Below, in pieces: positions 47,052 through 54,977 of a DNA stretch of 64,000 nucleotides. Position 1 is the stretch's first letter, and every line of letters starts with the position of its first letter. The notes beneath the pieces are model-generated. The model was not told the origin of the DNA, did not search any database, and saw only the letters and a list, made by a program, of their open reading frames with translations. This DNA is from Hyalangium ruber (GTDB lineage: Bacteria; Myxococcota; Myxococcia; Myxococcales; Myxococcaceae), in NCBI RefSeq assembly GCF_034259325.1, contig NZ_JAXIVS010000013.1:248001-312000 (forward strand). Direction: 5' to 3'. Both the position numbers and the translations under genes were made by a program.

Positions 47052-47681
47052 CTACTGCTTCAGGTCCTTGGGCGGCTTGTCGCTCAGCTCGATCTTCGTG
47101 AGCGTCACCGGGGTGAGCGGCCGGTCCTTGTCATCCCGGGGGACCTGGGAGATCGCCACCGCCACCTCATAGCCCTGCACCACCTCGCCAAAAATCGTGT
47201 GCTTGCCGTTCAGGTACGTGGGCGTGGAGGTGGTGATGAAGAACTGGCTGCCGTTGGTGTTCGGCCCCGCGTTGGCCATGGCCAGCAGCCCTGGCTTGTC
47301 GAAGGTGCGCCCGCTCTGGAACTCGTCATCGAAGCGGAAGCCCGGGTGCCCCCGGCCGGTGCCGGTGGGGTCCCCGCCCTGAATCATGAACTCGGGGATG
47401 ACGCGGTGGAACACGGTGCCGGGATAGAGCGGCTGCTTGGACTTCTCGCCCGTCACCGAGTGCTTCCAGAGCTTCTCGCCCGCGGCCAGCCCCACGAAGG
47501 TCGCCACCGTCTTGGGGGCCTCCTTGGGGAAGAGCCGGACGACGATGTCGCCCTGGCTCGTCTTGAAGGTGGCGTAGAGGTCCTTGCCCTTCTGGGCCTT
47601 CTTCATCCACTTGCCAGCGGGAGCGGCGCCGCTGGCAAGGGTGGCGGCCAGGAGGAGCGTGGTCGCGAGGAGGCGGGACAT
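47052..47681 (-). CDS. Periplasmic cyclophilin-type peptidyl-prolyl isomerase
   Basis: 209 residues from ATG 47681 with a Sec signal peptide (MSRLLATTLLLAATLASGAAPA). The core motifs FHRVIPEFMIQGGDP, LLAMANAGPNTNGSQFFIT and HTIFGEVVQGYEV are intact. The exported enzyme should assist folding of envelope proteins, fitting the nearby bamB and yfgM genes. The longer frame starting at 47729 would mask the signal peptide and is rejected. It lies 44 nt after rnc and 31 nt before the cytoplasmic paralogue. Confidence 0.92.
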   Translation of the reverse strand: MSRLLATTLLLAATLASGAAPAGKWMKKAQKGKDLYATFKTSQGDIVVRLFPKEAPKTVATFVGLAAGEKLWKHSVTGEKSKQPLYPGTVFHRVIPEFMIQGGDPTGTGRGHPGFRFDDEFQSGRTFDKPGLLAMANAGPNTNGSQFFITTSTPTYLNGKHTIFGEVVQGYEVAVAISQVPRDDKDRPLTPVTLTKIELSDKPPKDLKQ

Positions 47682-47725
47682 GGCGGGCGACCTTATTCGC
47701 CACCCTCCCCCCCGACCAAGGGGTT

Positions 47726-48448
47726 TCACTGGGGGGTGTCGTCCTTGCGAAGCATCTCCAGGGTGGCGCGGGCGGCGGCCTGCTCCGCCTCCTTCTTGCT
47801 GCGGCCGCTGGCGCGCGCGTACAGCTCCGAGCCGATGCTGACCTCCACCTCGAAGGTCTTCTCGTGGTCCGGCCCCGCTTCGGACACCACCCGGTAGCGC
47901 GGCGAGAGCTTGAGCCGGTTCTGCACGTCCTCCTGGAGCTTCGTCTTGTAGTCCAGGCCGCTGCGGCCCTGGGCCACACCCTCCAGGGCATCGGAGAAGT
48001 GCCGGTCCACCAGCGTCATCACCGCGTCCATGCCCGTGCCCAGGTACAGCGCGCCGATGACGGCCTCCATGGCGTCCGCCAGCACCGAGCTCTTCTCCCG
48101 GCCGCCCGTCATCTCCTCGCCCCGGCCCAGCAGCAGCAACTCGCCCAGGTTCAGCGCCCGGGCGATGCGCGCCAGCCCCTCCTCATTGACGATGAGGGCG
48201 CGCAGCTTGGACAGCTCGCCCTCGGAGGCGTTGGGGAAGCGCTCCATGAGCCGGTGGCTGATGGCCAGGTCCACCACCGCGTCCCCGAGGAACTCCAGCC
48301 GCTCGTTGTCCTGCATCCCGGAGTCCCGGTGCTCGTTGGCGTAGCTCTTGTGGGTGAGCGCCGCCAGGCCCAGGTCCTTGCGGAGGAAGGCCACGCCCAG
48401 CCGCCCCTCCAATGTCTGCACTCGCTCCTGAAGGCTCGGCTTCTCCAC
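47726..48448 (-). CDS. rnc: Ribonuclease III
   Basis: 240 residues, GTG start with GGAG embedded in the end of meaB. The RNase III signature NERLEFLGDAVVDL, the distal Glu in ADAMEAVIGALYL and a C-terminal double-stranded RNA-binding domain (about 165-232: DYKTKLQEDVQ, SKKEAEQAAARATLEML) are all present. It cuts double-stranded RNA, including the rRNA precursor, and links functionally to era downstream. Confidence 0.96.
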   Translation of the reverse strand: MEKPSLQERVQTLEGRLGVAFLRKDLGLAALTHKSYANEHRDSGMQDNERLEFLGDAVVDLAISHRLMERFPNASEGELSKLRALIVNEEGLARIARALNLGELLLLGRGEEMTGGREKSSVLADAMEAVIGALYLGTGMDAVMTLVDRHFSDALEGVAQGRSGLDYKTKLQEDVQNRLKLSPRYRVVSEAGPDHEKTFEVEVSIGSELYARASGRSKKEAEQAAARATLEMLRKDDTPQ

Positions 48449-48452
48449 GCGC

Positions 48453-49499
48453 CTACTCCGAGAGCTGGCTCGCCAGTTCCTCGGCGAGCGCGTACGGATC
48501 GGCCTTCCGCTCGGCGATGCGCCCGGCCACCTCGTCCAGCCGGCCGCGCTCCCGCTCGAGTCTCGCCAGCGCCCCGCGCAGCAGTCGCTCCCGCAGCAGG
48601 GCGATGAACTGCATGGCGGCCCGGGCCCGCTCCTTGTCCTTGCGCAGGCCCGTCTCGTCCAGGAAGGCGCGGTGCTGCGCCACCGCCTCCACCAGCTCGT
48701 CCACGCCCGTGTCCTTGGCGGCCACCACCTTGAGGATGGGCGGCTCCCACTCGCGCGGGCCCTGCTCCTCCTCCACGTGGCGCCCCTCGGCCTTGGCCCG
48801 CACCATGCGGTGGTGCGCGTCGTGGTCCATGGGCGCGGCTTTCACCGCGTGGCGCAGCTCCAGCATCATCCGCAGCTCGCGCACCATGCGGTCCGCGCCG
48901 TCCAGGTCCGACTTGTTCACCGCGAAGATGTCGGCCACCTCGAGGATGCCGGCCTTGATGGCCTGCACGTCATCGCCCATGCCCGGCACCGTCACCACCA
49001 CGGTGGTGTGCGCCATCTGGGCGATGTCGATCTCGTCCTGCCCCACGCCCACTGTCTCCACGAGGACGACGTCCTGCCCCATGGCGTCCATGACGCGGAT
49101 GCAGTCGCCGGTGGCGCGCGACAGGCCGCCCAGATTGCCGCGCGTGGCCAGCGAGCGGATGAAGACGCCCGGATCCGTGGCGTGCTCCTGCATGCGGATG
49201 CGATCGCCCAGGATGGCGCCGCCGGTGAAGGGGCTGGTCGGGTCCACCGCCAGCACGCCCACCCGCTTGCCCTGCTTGCGGAACCTGGCGATGAGCCGGT
49301 CCGTCAGCGTGGACTTGCCCGCGCCCGGCGAGCCGGTGATGCCGATGATGTAGGCGTGACCCGTGCGTGGAAACAGGGCCTGCAGGTCCGCCTGCGCGGT
49401 GGAAACCCCGTCATCGATGTTGCGCATGAGCCGCGAGGCGGCCCGGATGTCACCGTCGATGACTCGCTGCGAGAGTTGCGTCGCCGTTGCCAAGCTCAC
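48453..49499 (-). CDS. meaB: Methylmalonyl-CoA mutase-associated GTPase MeaB
   Basis: 348 residues, GTG start overlapping the upstream stop (GTGA). The G3E-family P-loop is GITGSPGAGKSTLTD. Other marks are VDPTSPFTGGAILGDRIRM, ETVGVGQDEIDIA (switch region) and NKSDLDGADRM (base recognition). MeaB loads and protects adenosylcobalamin-dependent methylmalonyl-CoA mutase. The mutase itself is not in the window. Its association with acyl-CoA dehydrogenase and carboxylase genes points to propionyl-CoA/branched-chain amino acid metabolism; its fusion to the rnc-era-der block is striking. Confidence 0.93.
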   Translation of the reverse strand: MSLATATQLSQRVIDGDIRAASRLMRNIDDGVSTAQADLQALFPRTGHAYIIGITGSPGAGKSTLTDRLIARFRKQGKRVGVLAVDPTSPFTGGAILGDRIRMQEHATDPGVFIRSLATRGNLGGLSRATGDCIRVMDAMGQDVVLVETVGVGQDEIDIAQMAHTTVVVTVPGMGDDVQAIKAGILEVADIFAVNKSDLDGADRMVRELRMMLELRHAVKAAPMDHDAHHRMVRAKAEGRHVEEEQGPREWEPPILKVVAAKDTGVDELVEAVAQHRAFLDETGLRKDKERARAAMQFIALLRERLLRGALARLERERGRLDEVAGRIAERKADPYALAEELASQLSE

Positions 49500-50365
49500 T
49501 CCTGTGGCGCGTCCACGCCCACGGCCTTCACGGCCTCCGCGGGGACCTTCAGCAGGTCCGCCACCAGGCGGACGACGCCGGGGAAATCATCCAGATCGAA
49601 TCGCTCCGACCACACCTTGCCCTTGGCGCCCGCCAGCAGGCCCCGGAACGTGCGGCCGGCCAGCCGGGCGGCGGCGAAGCGGTAGGGCTCGCCGTTCACC
49701 GACAGCTGCACCAGCACCTCCAGGCTGCTGCGCGGAGGCACCAGCGCCTGGGACCCGAAGGCCTCGGCCAGCTCCCCGTAGCTCACCAGCCCCTTGCTGG
49801 CGGGGATCGCCGCCTGCGAGCGGGACAGGGCCTCGTCCACCAGCGCCAGCAGGTAGCTGCTCAGCCCCGAGAGCTCTCGGAACTCGGACAGCTCGAAGCG
49901 GTGCCCCGCTCCGACCGTCAGTACCTCCTCGGCCTTCCGCACCTGCTCGACCTGGAAGTGCCCCTCCCGGTTCGCCGCCAAGGTGAAGGACATGGCTCCG
50001 GCCTTCAGCTCCGCGGTCAGCGCCAGCGTCTCCGGGTCCACGCTGGGGCTCAGTCCCAAGGCTTGGAGCTGCGCCGAGCGGCGCTCCAGGTGGAACAGGG
50101 ACTCATCGAAGTCGTCGCTGATGCGCTGCGTCAGCGCCTCGGCGCTCTCCACGCCCTCGAGCCAGATGGAGGGCAGCCCCACCACGGCCGGAGGCGCCAC
50201 GGGGACCAGCTGATCCCCCGAGACCTGAAACGTCACGCTCGGGATGGGCTGGTGGGTGAGTGGGTTCTCCAGGGCGGAGCCCTCCCCCAGCTCCAGCACC
50301 GCCTGGTCGCCGGCGGTGCCCTTCTCCACGCGCAGTCCGAGCTGCTCGAGCCGGGAGGTCGTCAT
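49496..50365 (-). CDS. Unknown protein between acyl-CoA dehydrogenase and meaB
   Basis: 289 residues, with no signal peptide, membrane segment or recognised family. It appears to have two halves: a beta-rich N-terminal part (residues 1-80, LRVEKGTAGDQAVLELGEGS) and a mixed C-terminal part with a strand pair VKVWSERFDLDDFPGVVRLVADLL. It begins 3 nt after the acyl-CoA dehydrogenase stop and overlaps meaB by 4 nt, so it is translated with both. A role in the same acyl-CoA pathway is only inferred from position. Confidence 0.7.
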   Translation of the reverse strand: MTTSRLEQLGLRVEKGTAGDQAVLELGEGSALENPLTHQPIPSVTFQVSGDQLVPVAPPAVVGLPSIWLEGVESAEALTQRISDDFDESLFHLERRSAQLQALGLSPSVDPETLALTAELKAGAMSFTLAANREGHFQVEQVRKAEEVLTVGAGHRFELSEFRELSGLSSYLLALVDEALSRSQAAIPASKGLVSYGELAEAFGSQALVPPRSSLEVLVQLSVNGEPYRFAAARLAGRTFRGLLAGAKGKVWSERFDLDDFPGVVRLVADLLKVPAEAVKAVGVDAPQE

Positions 50366-50368
50366 CCG

Positions 50369-51511
50369 TCAGGCCTTGAAGATCTCTCGGGCGATGATGG
50401 AGCGCTGCACCTCGCTGGTGCCCTCGCCGATCTCACACAGCTTGGCGTCGCGCAGGTAGCGCTCGACGGGGAACTCGCGGGTGTAGCCGTAGCCACCGTG
50501 GATCTGCACCGCCTTGTTGCAGGCGCGCATGGCCGCCTCCGAAGCGAAGAGCTTCGCCATGGAGGCCTGCTGCGTGTACGGCTGGCCCGCGTCCGCCAGG
50601 TACGCCGCGCGGTGGACGAGCAGTCGCGCCGCATCCATCTCCGTCTTCATGTCCGCGAACATCCAGCGCAGGCCCTGGAACTCGGCGATGGGCTGGCCAA
50701 AGGCGGTGCGCTCCCGGGCGTAGCGCACCGACTCCTCCAGCGCACCCCGGCCCAGGCCCACCGCCAGCGCGCCGATGGTGATGCGGCCCTTGTCGAGGAT
50801 CTTCAGCGTGTCGATGAAGCCGCGGTCCACCTCGCCCAGCCGCTGCGAGTCCGGCACCTCCACGCCCTCGAGGATGAGCTCCGCCGTGTCCGAGGAGCGC
50901 ATGCCCAGCTTGCCGTGGATGGAGCGCTGGCTGAAGCCCGGCATCCCCTTCTCGAGGATGAAGGCGGTGATGCCCTTCTGCTTCTTCTCCGCCGAGGTGA
51001 CGGCCAGCACCACGAACACATCGCCCACGGTGCCCTGGGTGATGAACATCTTCGAGCCGTTGAGCACCCACGTGTCGCCCTTGCGCACGGCGGTGGTCTT
51101 CATGCCGGCGGCGTCCGAGCCGGAGCCGGGCTCGGTCAGGCCCCACGCGCCCAGGAACTCACCGGTGGCCAGCTTGGGCAGGTACTTGCGCTTCTGCGCA
51201 TCGTTGCCGAACACGCGGATGTGGCTGGTGCCCAGACCGTTGTGCGAGGCCACGGTCAGGGCCAACGAGCCGTCGTAGCGGGCGATCTCCTCCACCGCCA
51301 CCGCCACGGCCAGGCTGTCCATCGCCGCGCCGCCATACTCCTCGGCCACCAGCATGCCCATGACGCCGAGCTGCCCCAGCTCGCGCACCACCTCCATGGG
51401 GAACTTCTCCTCCTTGTCCCATTCGCGGGCTTGGGTCTTCACCTTCCGCTCGCAGAAGTCCTTGAGAGCGGCCTTGAGGGCGCGGTGGCTTTCGGGAAGT
51501 TCGAGGTCCAT
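50369..51511 (-). CDS. Acyl-CoA dehydrogenase
   Basis: 380 residues, the standard short-chain/branched-chain size. ALTEPGSGSD-like GLTEPGSGSDAAG and FVVLAVTSAEKKQKG bind FAD and substrate. The C-terminal QIHGGYGYTREFPVERYLRD and IGEGTSEVQRSIIAREI contain the catalytic-base Glu in the position used by butyryl-type enzymes (EGT). It oxidises a short or branched acyl-CoA to the enoyl-CoA with electron-transfer flavoprotein. The exact substrate is open. A TAGATA -10-like box at 51526-51521 lies only 9 nt before the ATG, and no ribosome-binding site is evident, so the message may be nearly leaderless. Confidence 0.92.
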   Translation of the reverse strand: MDLELPESHRALKAALKDFCERKVKTQAREWDKEEKFPMEVVRELGQLGVMGMLVAEEYGGAAMDSLAVAVAVEEIARYDGSLALTVASHNGLGTSHIRVFGNDAQKRKYLPKLATGEFLGAWGLTEPGSGSDAAGMKTTAVRKGDTWVLNGSKMFITQGTVGDVFVVLAVTSAEKKQKGITAFILEKGMPGFSQRSIHGKLGMRSSDTAELILEGVEVPDSQRLGEVDRGFIDTLKILDKGRITIGALAVGLGRGALEESVRYARERTAFGQPIAEFQGLRWMFADMKTEMDAARLLVHRAAYLADAGQPYTQQASMAKLFASEAAMRACNKAVQIHGGYGYTREFPVERYLRDAKLCEIGEGTSEVQRSIIAREIFKA

Positions 51512-51592
51512 GGTCGACGGTATCTAAGCGCAGAGAGTACCCGGCCATGTGGCCACGCCGGGGGGGAATGCAAGTTACGCTTCTCACACTGT

Positions 51593-51641
51593 CCGGGCCA
51601 CGCTCATGGTGGCCCGGGAGAGCGTCCAGAGCTGGACGCTC
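51593..51641 (-). terminator. Twin perfect hairpins after the carboxylase gene
   Basis: In transcription order, the first stem (51641-51632 with 51629-51620) is 10 bp with a minimal loop, best drawn as 9 bp with a 4-nt loop. The second (51617-51609 with 51601-51593) is a perfect 9-bp stem with a 7-nt loop. They follow the carboxylase stop by 9 nt and precede the acyl-CoA dehydrogenase start. No T-tract is present. Confidence 0.6.
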
Positions 51642-51649
51642 GGCTGGCC

Positions 51650-53179
51650 TCAGACCGGGTACACGCCGTGCTTCTTCTCACTCCGGGGCTGGGTGCGGCG
51701 GGCGTAGACCTCGAAGCGCGTCGTCAGCTCATGACGCAGCCGGTCACCGGGGACGATCTCGTCCACCACCAGCTCGCTGGCCAGCTTGTAGATGTCCACG
51801 TCGGCCCGGTACTCGTCGCGGAGCTTCTGCACGTAGGCGGCGCGCTCCTCCTCGGGCTTCTCCTGGATCTTGTTGAAGTACACGGCGTTGACGGCGGCCT
51901 CGGGGCCCATGACGGCGATCATCGCCTGAGGCAGCGCCAGCGTGGCGTCGGGGGCGAAGCCCGGGCCGGACATGGCGTAGAGGCCGGCGCCGTACGCCTT
52001 GCGCACCACCACACAGATCTTCGGCACGCTGGCCTCGGACACCGCGGAGATCATCTTCGCGCCGGCGCGGATGATGCCCGCGCGCTCCACCTTGGTGCCG
52101 ATCATGAAGCCGGGCACGTCCGCCAGGTAGAGCAGCGGGATGTTGAAGGCGTCGCACAGCCAGATGAAGCGCGCGGCCTTGTCCGCCGAGTCCACGAAGA
52201 GCACCCCGCCCTTGTACTTGGGCTGGTTGGCGACGATGCCCACCGCCCGGCCGCCGATGCGCGCCAGGCCGGTGATGATCTCCTGGGCGAACAGCTTCTT
52301 CACCTCGAACCAGCTCCCCTCGTCGATCAGCTCGGCAATCAGAGCGTGCATGTCGAAGGGCTTGTTCTGGTCGGCGGGGATGATCTCGTCCACCCGCTTG
52401 CCGCTGGCCTTGGGCGCCAGGGCGTCCTTCTGGGGCGGGAGCTGGCTGAAGTTCTCCGGGAAGAAGCTCAGGTACTTCTTGGCCGCCTCGATGGCCTCCG
52501 GCTCCGTCTTCACCAGCACGTCGCCGCAGCCGGACACCGAGCAGTGCATCTTCGCCCCGCCCATCTCCTCCAGCGTCACCTTCTCGCCAATGACCATCTC
52601 CGCCATGCGCGGGCTGCCCAGGTACATGGAGGCGTTGCCGTCCACCATGATGACCAGATCGCAGAAGGCGGGGATGTACGCGCCGCCGGCCGCCGAGGGG
52701 CCGAAGAGCAGGCAGATCTGCGGCACGAAGCCGGACATGTGGACTTCGTTGTAGAAGATGCGCCCGGCGCCGCGTCGGCCAGGGAACATCTCCACCTGGT
52801 CGGTGATGCGGGCGCCGGCCGAGTCCACCAGATAGAACAGCGGGCAGCGCAGGGTGCGGGCCGTCTCCTGGATGCGGAGGATCTTCTCCACCGTGCGGGC
52901 GCCCCAGCTCCCCGCCTTCACCGTGGAGTCGTTGGCCATGATGGCCACGGTGCGGCCGGCCACCTTGCCCACGCCGATGATGACGCCATCGGAGGGCAGC
53001 TCGGCGTCGGCGTTGTTGGCGAGCTTCGCGTCCTCGATGAAGGAGTCCGGGTCCACCAGCAGCCGGATGCGCTCACGCGCGAACAGCTTGCCCGCCTCCT
53101 GGTTCTTCGCGTGGTACTTCTGCGCGCCGCCCTTCTCTACCTCGGCGATCTTCTCGAGCAGCTTCTGGTCGTAGGACAT
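51650..53179 (-). CDS. Acyl-CoA carboxylase, carboxyltransferase (beta) subunit
   Basis: 509 residues from ATG 53179 (MSYDQKLLEKI). The carboxyltransferase fold has two crotonase-like halves: VDSAGARITDQVEMFPGRRGAGRIFYN and GPSAAGGAYIPAFCD bind acyl-CoA in the first, and ADVPGFMIGTKVERAGIIRAGAKMI with YGAGLYAMSGPGF bind carboxybiotin in the second. It transfers CO2 from biotin to propionyl-CoA or a related acyl-CoA. The biotin-carrying alpha subunit is not in the window. Proximity to acyl-CoA dehydrogenase and meaB favours propionyl-CoA or methylcrotonyl-CoA; the two cannot be separated by eye. ATG 53194 is an alternative start; neither has a clear ribosome-binding site. Confidence 0.9.
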   Translation of the reverse strand: MSYDQKLLEKIAEVEKGGAQKYHAKNQEAGKLFARERIRLLVDPDSFIEDAKLANNADAELPSDGVIIGVGKVAGRTVAIMANDSTVKAGSWGARTVEKILRIQETARTLRCPLFYLVDSAGARITDQVEMFPGRRGAGRIFYNEVHMSGFVPQICLLFGPSAAGGAYIPAFCDLVIMVDGNASMYLGSPRMAEMVIGEKVTLEEMGGAKMHCSVSGCGDVLVKTEPEAIEAAKKYLSFFPENFSQLPPQKDALAPKASGKRVDEIIPADQNKPFDMHALIAELIDEGSWFEVKKLFAQEIITGLARIGGRAVGIVANQPKYKGGVLFVDSADKAARFIWLCDAFNIPLLYLADVPGFMIGTKVERAGIIRAGAKMISAVSEASVPKICVVVRKAYGAGLYAMSGPGFAPDATLALPQAMIAVMGPEAAVNAVYFNKIQEKPEEERAAYVQKLRDEYRADVDIYKLASELVVDEIVPGDRLRHELTTRFEVYARRTQPRSEKKHGVYPV

Positions 53180-53337
53180 GGCGGGGGGCCACATACCAGA
53201 AAGGCGCTTGGCTGGCTGCTCTCTCCTCGGGGGGAATGACCGCAAGCAGGCCTTCTCGCGCTCGCCTGCTCACTCGCTGGGAAAGATTTTTCACAGGGAT
53301 GCCGGGCAGAGCACCCCTGCCTACCTTGAGAAAGCAT

Positions 53338-53374
53338 CGGGGGGCGGTGACGCAGAGGGGCTCGGCGCCCCCCG
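53338..53374 (+). promoter_or_regulatory. Hairpin in the leader of the YtxH gene
   Basis: CGGGGGGCG (53338-53346) pairs perfectly with CGCCCCCCG (53366-53374). It lies 24 nt upstream of the ATG at 53399 and leaves the ribosome-binding site AGGAGGG free. It may stabilise the message or respond to a regulator. Confidence 0.45.
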
Positions 53375-53398
53375 AGTGTTCTGGCCCAGGAGGGAAAC

Positions 53399-53746
53399 AT
53401 GCTGTTCGCGAAGAAGGCGAAGTGGGCTGCCAAGAGCGGCCTGTACCGGAAGCTGCTGGCGGAGAAGATCATCAACGACATTCCACGGTTCGCCAAGGAC
53501 AAGTGGGATGACTTCGACGCCGATGACGTGCTGCGCCATATCGGTCTCACCACCACCAAGCCGGTGAAGAGCAGCCTGGGCGGTCTGGGCGCGTTCATCA
53601 TCGGCGCGGCCGTGGGCAGTGTGGTGGCCCTGATGCTGGCGCCCACGCCCGGCGTGGATCTGCGTACCCAGGTCAAGGACAAGGCCATGGGCTACCTGAA
53701 CAAGCAGAACATCAACCTTGGCCAGGAGAAGACGGCCAACGCCTGA
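53399..53746 (+). CDS. YtxH domain protein
   Basis: 115 residues. A basic N-terminal helix region is followed by the YtxH segment GGLGAFIIGAAVGSVVALMLA with PTPGVDLRTQV, one membrane-inserted stretch rich in small residues. A short polar tail ends it. YtxH-type proteins are small stress-related membrane proteins of unclear function. ATG 53399 has AGGAGGG upstream. It is transcribed alone, with a leader hairpin and its own terminator, between the carboxylase gene and the type VI region. Confidence 0.82.
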   Translation: MLFAKKAKWAAKSGLYRKLLAEKIINDIPRFAKDKWDDFDADDVLRHIGLTTTKPVKSSLGGLGAFIIGAAVGSVVALMLAPTPGVDLRTQVKDKAMGYLNKQNINLGQEKTANA

Positions 53747-53777
53747 GTCGCTTCAGGTGGAAGTTGGAGCTTCACCG

Positions 53778-53815
53778 GAGGCCGGTGCGCGCTGCGTGCC
53801 GGCCTCTGTTATTTC
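53778..53815 (+). terminator. Intrinsic terminator of the YtxH gene
   Basis: GAGGCCGG (53778-53785) pairs perfectly with CCGGCCTC (53799-53806), followed by TGTTATTTC. It lies 32 nt past the stop and abuts the end of the convergent unknown gene. Confidence 0.75.
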
Positions 53816-53816
53816 G

Positions 53817-54968
53817 CTATCGCGCGCGGCCGCGAGTCCGGGGAGGCCCGGCACCGGGATCGCCGCGCAGCCGCGCGCCCTGCTCGGCGAGGCACCCGGC
53901 GTTGCGGAACTCGTTGGCGTTGGCGGAGGCCCTCATGAGCGCGCCTTTCGCCGCCGACGCTCCCGAGGTGCCCTTGGCGGCGTTGTAGGCCGCGCGGGCG
54001 GTGAGCACCCGCTGGTCCAGGTGCGACTGGTACTGGGCTTGATGGGACGGAGGCGGCGCATGCCGGCCCGGGAAGTTGGCGGGGGGCGTGGCGGCGGCGG
54101 CGTTGTCATCCGTCGCGTCCGCCACGTCGCGCTTCATCTGCTCCTCGGCCTTCTTGCGCCAGTTGTTGATGCACTTGGCGGCGGTGTTCCCGTCCACCAC
54201 CTCGCCCGGGGCGCAGGTGGGGGATGACACATTGCCCAGGCCCGAGCCCGCGGCGCCTCCGGGGCCCCCGGCGCTGGCCGCCGAGCCTCCGGCCCCGGCT
54301 CCGCTGGAGGCACCCGCGCCGGGGGGCTGATTGCGAGCCTCCCGCTCCGCGCCGCGCCACTTCTTCTGGTGATCGCTGACGTAGCTCGAGGTGCGGCTGT
54401 CCTCGTCCGCGTGGCGGTCCCGCTGGCGGTAGTGCTCCTCCGGGCGGCCGTTCTCGTAGTTGTGCTGCCGCCGATCGGCGGTGTTCGAGTTCTCCAGGCC
54501 CGTGTGCCGCCCATGCTCGTGGCGAGGGTTGGCGGCTCGGCCTTGCTGGGGCACCGCCGGCGCCTCGTGGCTGATGTAGCCGTCCACGAGGTTGCGGCAG
54601 GGATCGCCACGCGCACTGCGGTTCAAGCCATCCGTGGAGCGCCCGGTCTCACGGAAGTTCGAGTCACGCACCATGTGGCCGGACTGGCAGGAGGCGAGGT
54701 ACCGGTCCCCGGGCGTGGGCCGGTGCAGCGGGGAGCCGTCGCTGGCGGTGCCCGAGTCCCGCTCGGGCTGGGTGGCGCTGTCCCAGCGCTGGCACTTCTC
54801 GCGGGCGTTGCCGCAGAGCCGATCCACGTGCGAGTACGAGCCGAACCAGTCCGGGTTCAGCTTGGCGTTGATGAGCAGCTGCTGGCAGTGCCGCGAGAAG
54901 AAGGTGCTCCCGCCCCCTTCGAGGTAGTTGGCGGGTGTATGCGGCGCGGGAGTTGGGGCGTCACTCAC
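53817..54968 (-). CDS. Cys/His-rich protein, candidate type VI effector
   Basis: 383 residues with no signal peptide or membrane segment. The N-terminal 150 residues hold spaced cysteines (RHCQQLL, RLCGNAREKCQRW, ASCQSGH, DPCRNLV). A very polar His/Arg/Asn-rich stretch follows (NPRHEHGRHTGLENSNTADR, then HNYENGRPEEHYRQRDRHAD). A Gly/Ala/Ser linker (about 215-245) leads to a small C-terminal part with two more cysteines (TCAPGEVVDGNTAAKC) and a helical, basic end. This N-terminal/linker/C-terminal layout and its place in a type VI region fit a secreted effector, but no toxin family was recognised. It is last in an operon with the two unknown genes upstream (10 nt gap). Confidence 0.6.
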   Translation of the reverse strand: MSDAPTPAPHTPANYLEGGGSTFFSRHCQQLLINAKLNPDWFGSYSHVDRLCGNAREKCQRWDSATQPERDSGTASDGSPLHRPTPGDRYLASCQSGHMVRDSNFRETGRSTDGLNRSARGDPCRNLVDGYISHEAPAVPQQGRAANPRHEHGRHTGLENSNTADRRQHNYENGRPEEHYRQRDRHADEDSRTSSYVSDHQKKWRGAEREARNQPPGAGASSGAGAGGSAASAGGPGGAAGSGLGNVSSPTCAPGEVVDGNTAAKCINNWRKKAEEQMKRDVADATDDNAAAATPPANFPGRHAPPPSHQAQYQSHLDQRVLTARAAYNAAKGTSGASAAKGALMRASANANEFRNAGCLAEQGARLRGDPGAGPPRTRGRAR

Positions 54969-54977
54969 CTGGGACTC

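Noticed and set aside
49487-53239. 1250-codon open frame on the plus strand
   Set aside because: It is antisense to four well-identified genes; a Leu/Arg/His-rich shadow without domains.
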